Positions 63,301-64,000 of a DNA stretch of 64,000 bases are shown one piece after another (the stretch's first letter is position 1; the number at the start of each line of letters is the position of its first letter). The notes under the pieces were generated by a model. That model saw nothing but the letters and a program-made list of their open reading frames with translations, searched no databases and was not told where the DNA came from. The position numbers and the translations under genes are program-made. The stretch is from Pseudomonas sp. AKS31 (GTDB lineage Bacteria; Pseudomonadota; Gammaproteobacteria; Pseudomonadales; Pseudomonadaceae), in NCBI RefSeq assembly GCF_023634765.1, contig NZ_JAMLFX010000002.1:767520-831519 (forward strand). The letters are read 5' to 3'.

Positions 63301-64000
63301 ATGACAACACAACAACTGTTCCTCGGCATCGACTGCGGCACCCAAGGCACCAAAGCCATCATCCTTGACGCCGTCAGCGGTCAAGTCCTCGGCCAGGGCG
63401 CCGCTGCGCACACGATGATCAGCGGCGCCAACGGCCGCCGCGAACAAGACACCCAGCAATGGCTGGAAGCCTTCGCCCTCGCCACCCGCCGCGCATTGCT
63501 GGCGGCGAATGTCGACGGTCAGTCGATCCTCGCCATCGGCGTCTCTGGCCAGCAACACGGCCTGGTCCTGCTCGATGATCAAGGTGAAGTCCTGCGCCCG
63601 GCCAAGCTCTGGTGCGACACCGAGACCAGCGCCGAAAACGACCGCCTGCTGGTTCATCTGGGCGGCGAAAAAGGCTCGCTGGAACGCCTCGGCGTGGTCA
63701 TCGCGCCGGGCTACACCGTGTCGAAACTGCTCTGGACCAAAGAACAACACCCCGTGGTGTTCTCGCGCATCGCACGCATCCTGCTGCCGCACGACTATCT
63801 GAATTTCTGGCTCACCGGCCGCGCCTGCAGCGAATACGGCGACGCCTCGGGCACTGGCTATTTCAACGTGCGCACCCGCCAGTGGGACTTGCAACTGCTG
63901 CGCGACATCGACGCCAGCGGACGCCTGCAAGCGGCACTGCCTGAGTTGATCGATGCACATCAATCAGTCGGCACAATCCTCCCAGCCATCGCCGAACACC
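63301..64000 (+). CDS. mtlY: Xylulokinase MtlY (FGGY family), C-terminus beyond window
   Basis: Only the first 233 residues are present. The N-terminal phosphate-binding LGIDCGTQGTKAIILD and the sugar-binding GVSGQQHGLVLLD are those of the FGGY sugar kinases, and the LPHDYLNFWLTGRACSEYGDASGTGYF segment is typical of xylulokinases. In P. fluorescens the gene after mtlD is mtlY, xylulose kinase, which handles the product of arabitol oxidation. The start ATG at 63301 has only a weak ribosome site. The frame remains open to the window end. Confidence 0.92.
   Translation, partial: MTTQQLFLGIDCGTQGTKAIILDAVSGQVLGQGAAAHTMISGANGRREQDTQQWLEAFALATRRALLAANVDGQSILAIGVSGQQHGLVLLDDQGEVLRPAKLWCDTETSAENDRLLVHLGGEKGSLERLGVVIAPGYTVSKLLWTKEQHPVVFSRIARILLPHDYLNFWLTGRACSEYGDASGTGYFNVRTRQWDLQLLRDIDASGRLQAALPELIDAHQSVGTILPAIAEH

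Overview
The window is 64 kb of a Pseudomonas chromosome, most like the P. fluorescens group. The reasons are GC-rich dense coding with short overlaps, MexS/MexT/MexE/MexF/OprN proteins close to those of P. aeruginosa, an OprI-like lipoprotein, a DUF1652 protein, a mannitol (mtl) operon of the P. fluorescens type, and three families of short palindromic intergenic repeats arranged as inverted pairs. No tRNA, rRNA, CRISPR array, insertion sequence or prophage gene was seen. The identification rests on sequence recognition only; no search was run.

Layout. 0-13 kb: ordinary chromosomal genes. These are a partial FAD oxidoreductase with a SnoaL-AraC regulator, DUF1652, a UvrD-like helicase, a pirin, phosphoglucomutase, an unrecognised 482-aa protein co-transcribed with a MocR-type regulator, and the divergent pair mexS/mexT. 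13-26 kb: a low-oxygen/stress block. It holds an ArcD-like antiporter, a beta-CASP metallo-hydrolase, two tandem-domain universal stress proteins, an OprI-like lipoprotein, a triple-BON protein, a two-TM K+ channel, phosphoketolase, an FNR/Anr-type regulator, a zinc alcohol dehydrogenase, a MgtC/DUF4010 membrane protein and a small unknown. FNR/Anr-like boxes (TTGAY-N4-RTCAR) recur in its promoter regions, so one oxygen-sensing regulon probably controls the block. 26-38 kb: an exported M20 peptidase, the mexEF-oprN efflux operon with a candidate MexT operator upstream, and an AaeXAB-like aromatic-acid efflux operon read the other way.

38-49 kb: a signalling block. A two-gene KaiC-like ATPase/hybrid kinase operon converges on a five-gene operon (CHASE3-GAF hybrid kinase with three receivers, CheR, a receiverless CheB, a receiver-kinase and a single receiver); another single receiver lies on the far side. 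49-56 kb: an accessory patch with AT-rich junctions. It holds a 1274-aa toxin-like protein ending in an aspzincin-type metalloprotease signature, a glycosyltransferase and a PI-PLC-X phospholipase. 56-64 kb: mtlR and the polyol operon mtlEFGKDY (ABC importer, mannitol dehydrogenase, xylulokinase), running off the window.

How they connect. MexT and MexS lie about 15 kb from the efflux operon they are expected to govern, with the low-oxygen block between. In that block phosphoketolase would make acetyl phosphate, the ArcD-like antiporter would feed arginine fermentation, and the stress proteins would support survival, under an FNR-type regulator whose DNA-recognition helix has an unusual Ser-to-Cys change. 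The most novel items are the aspzincin toxin, the KaiC/CheBR signalling block, and the unknown protein paired with a MocR regulator.
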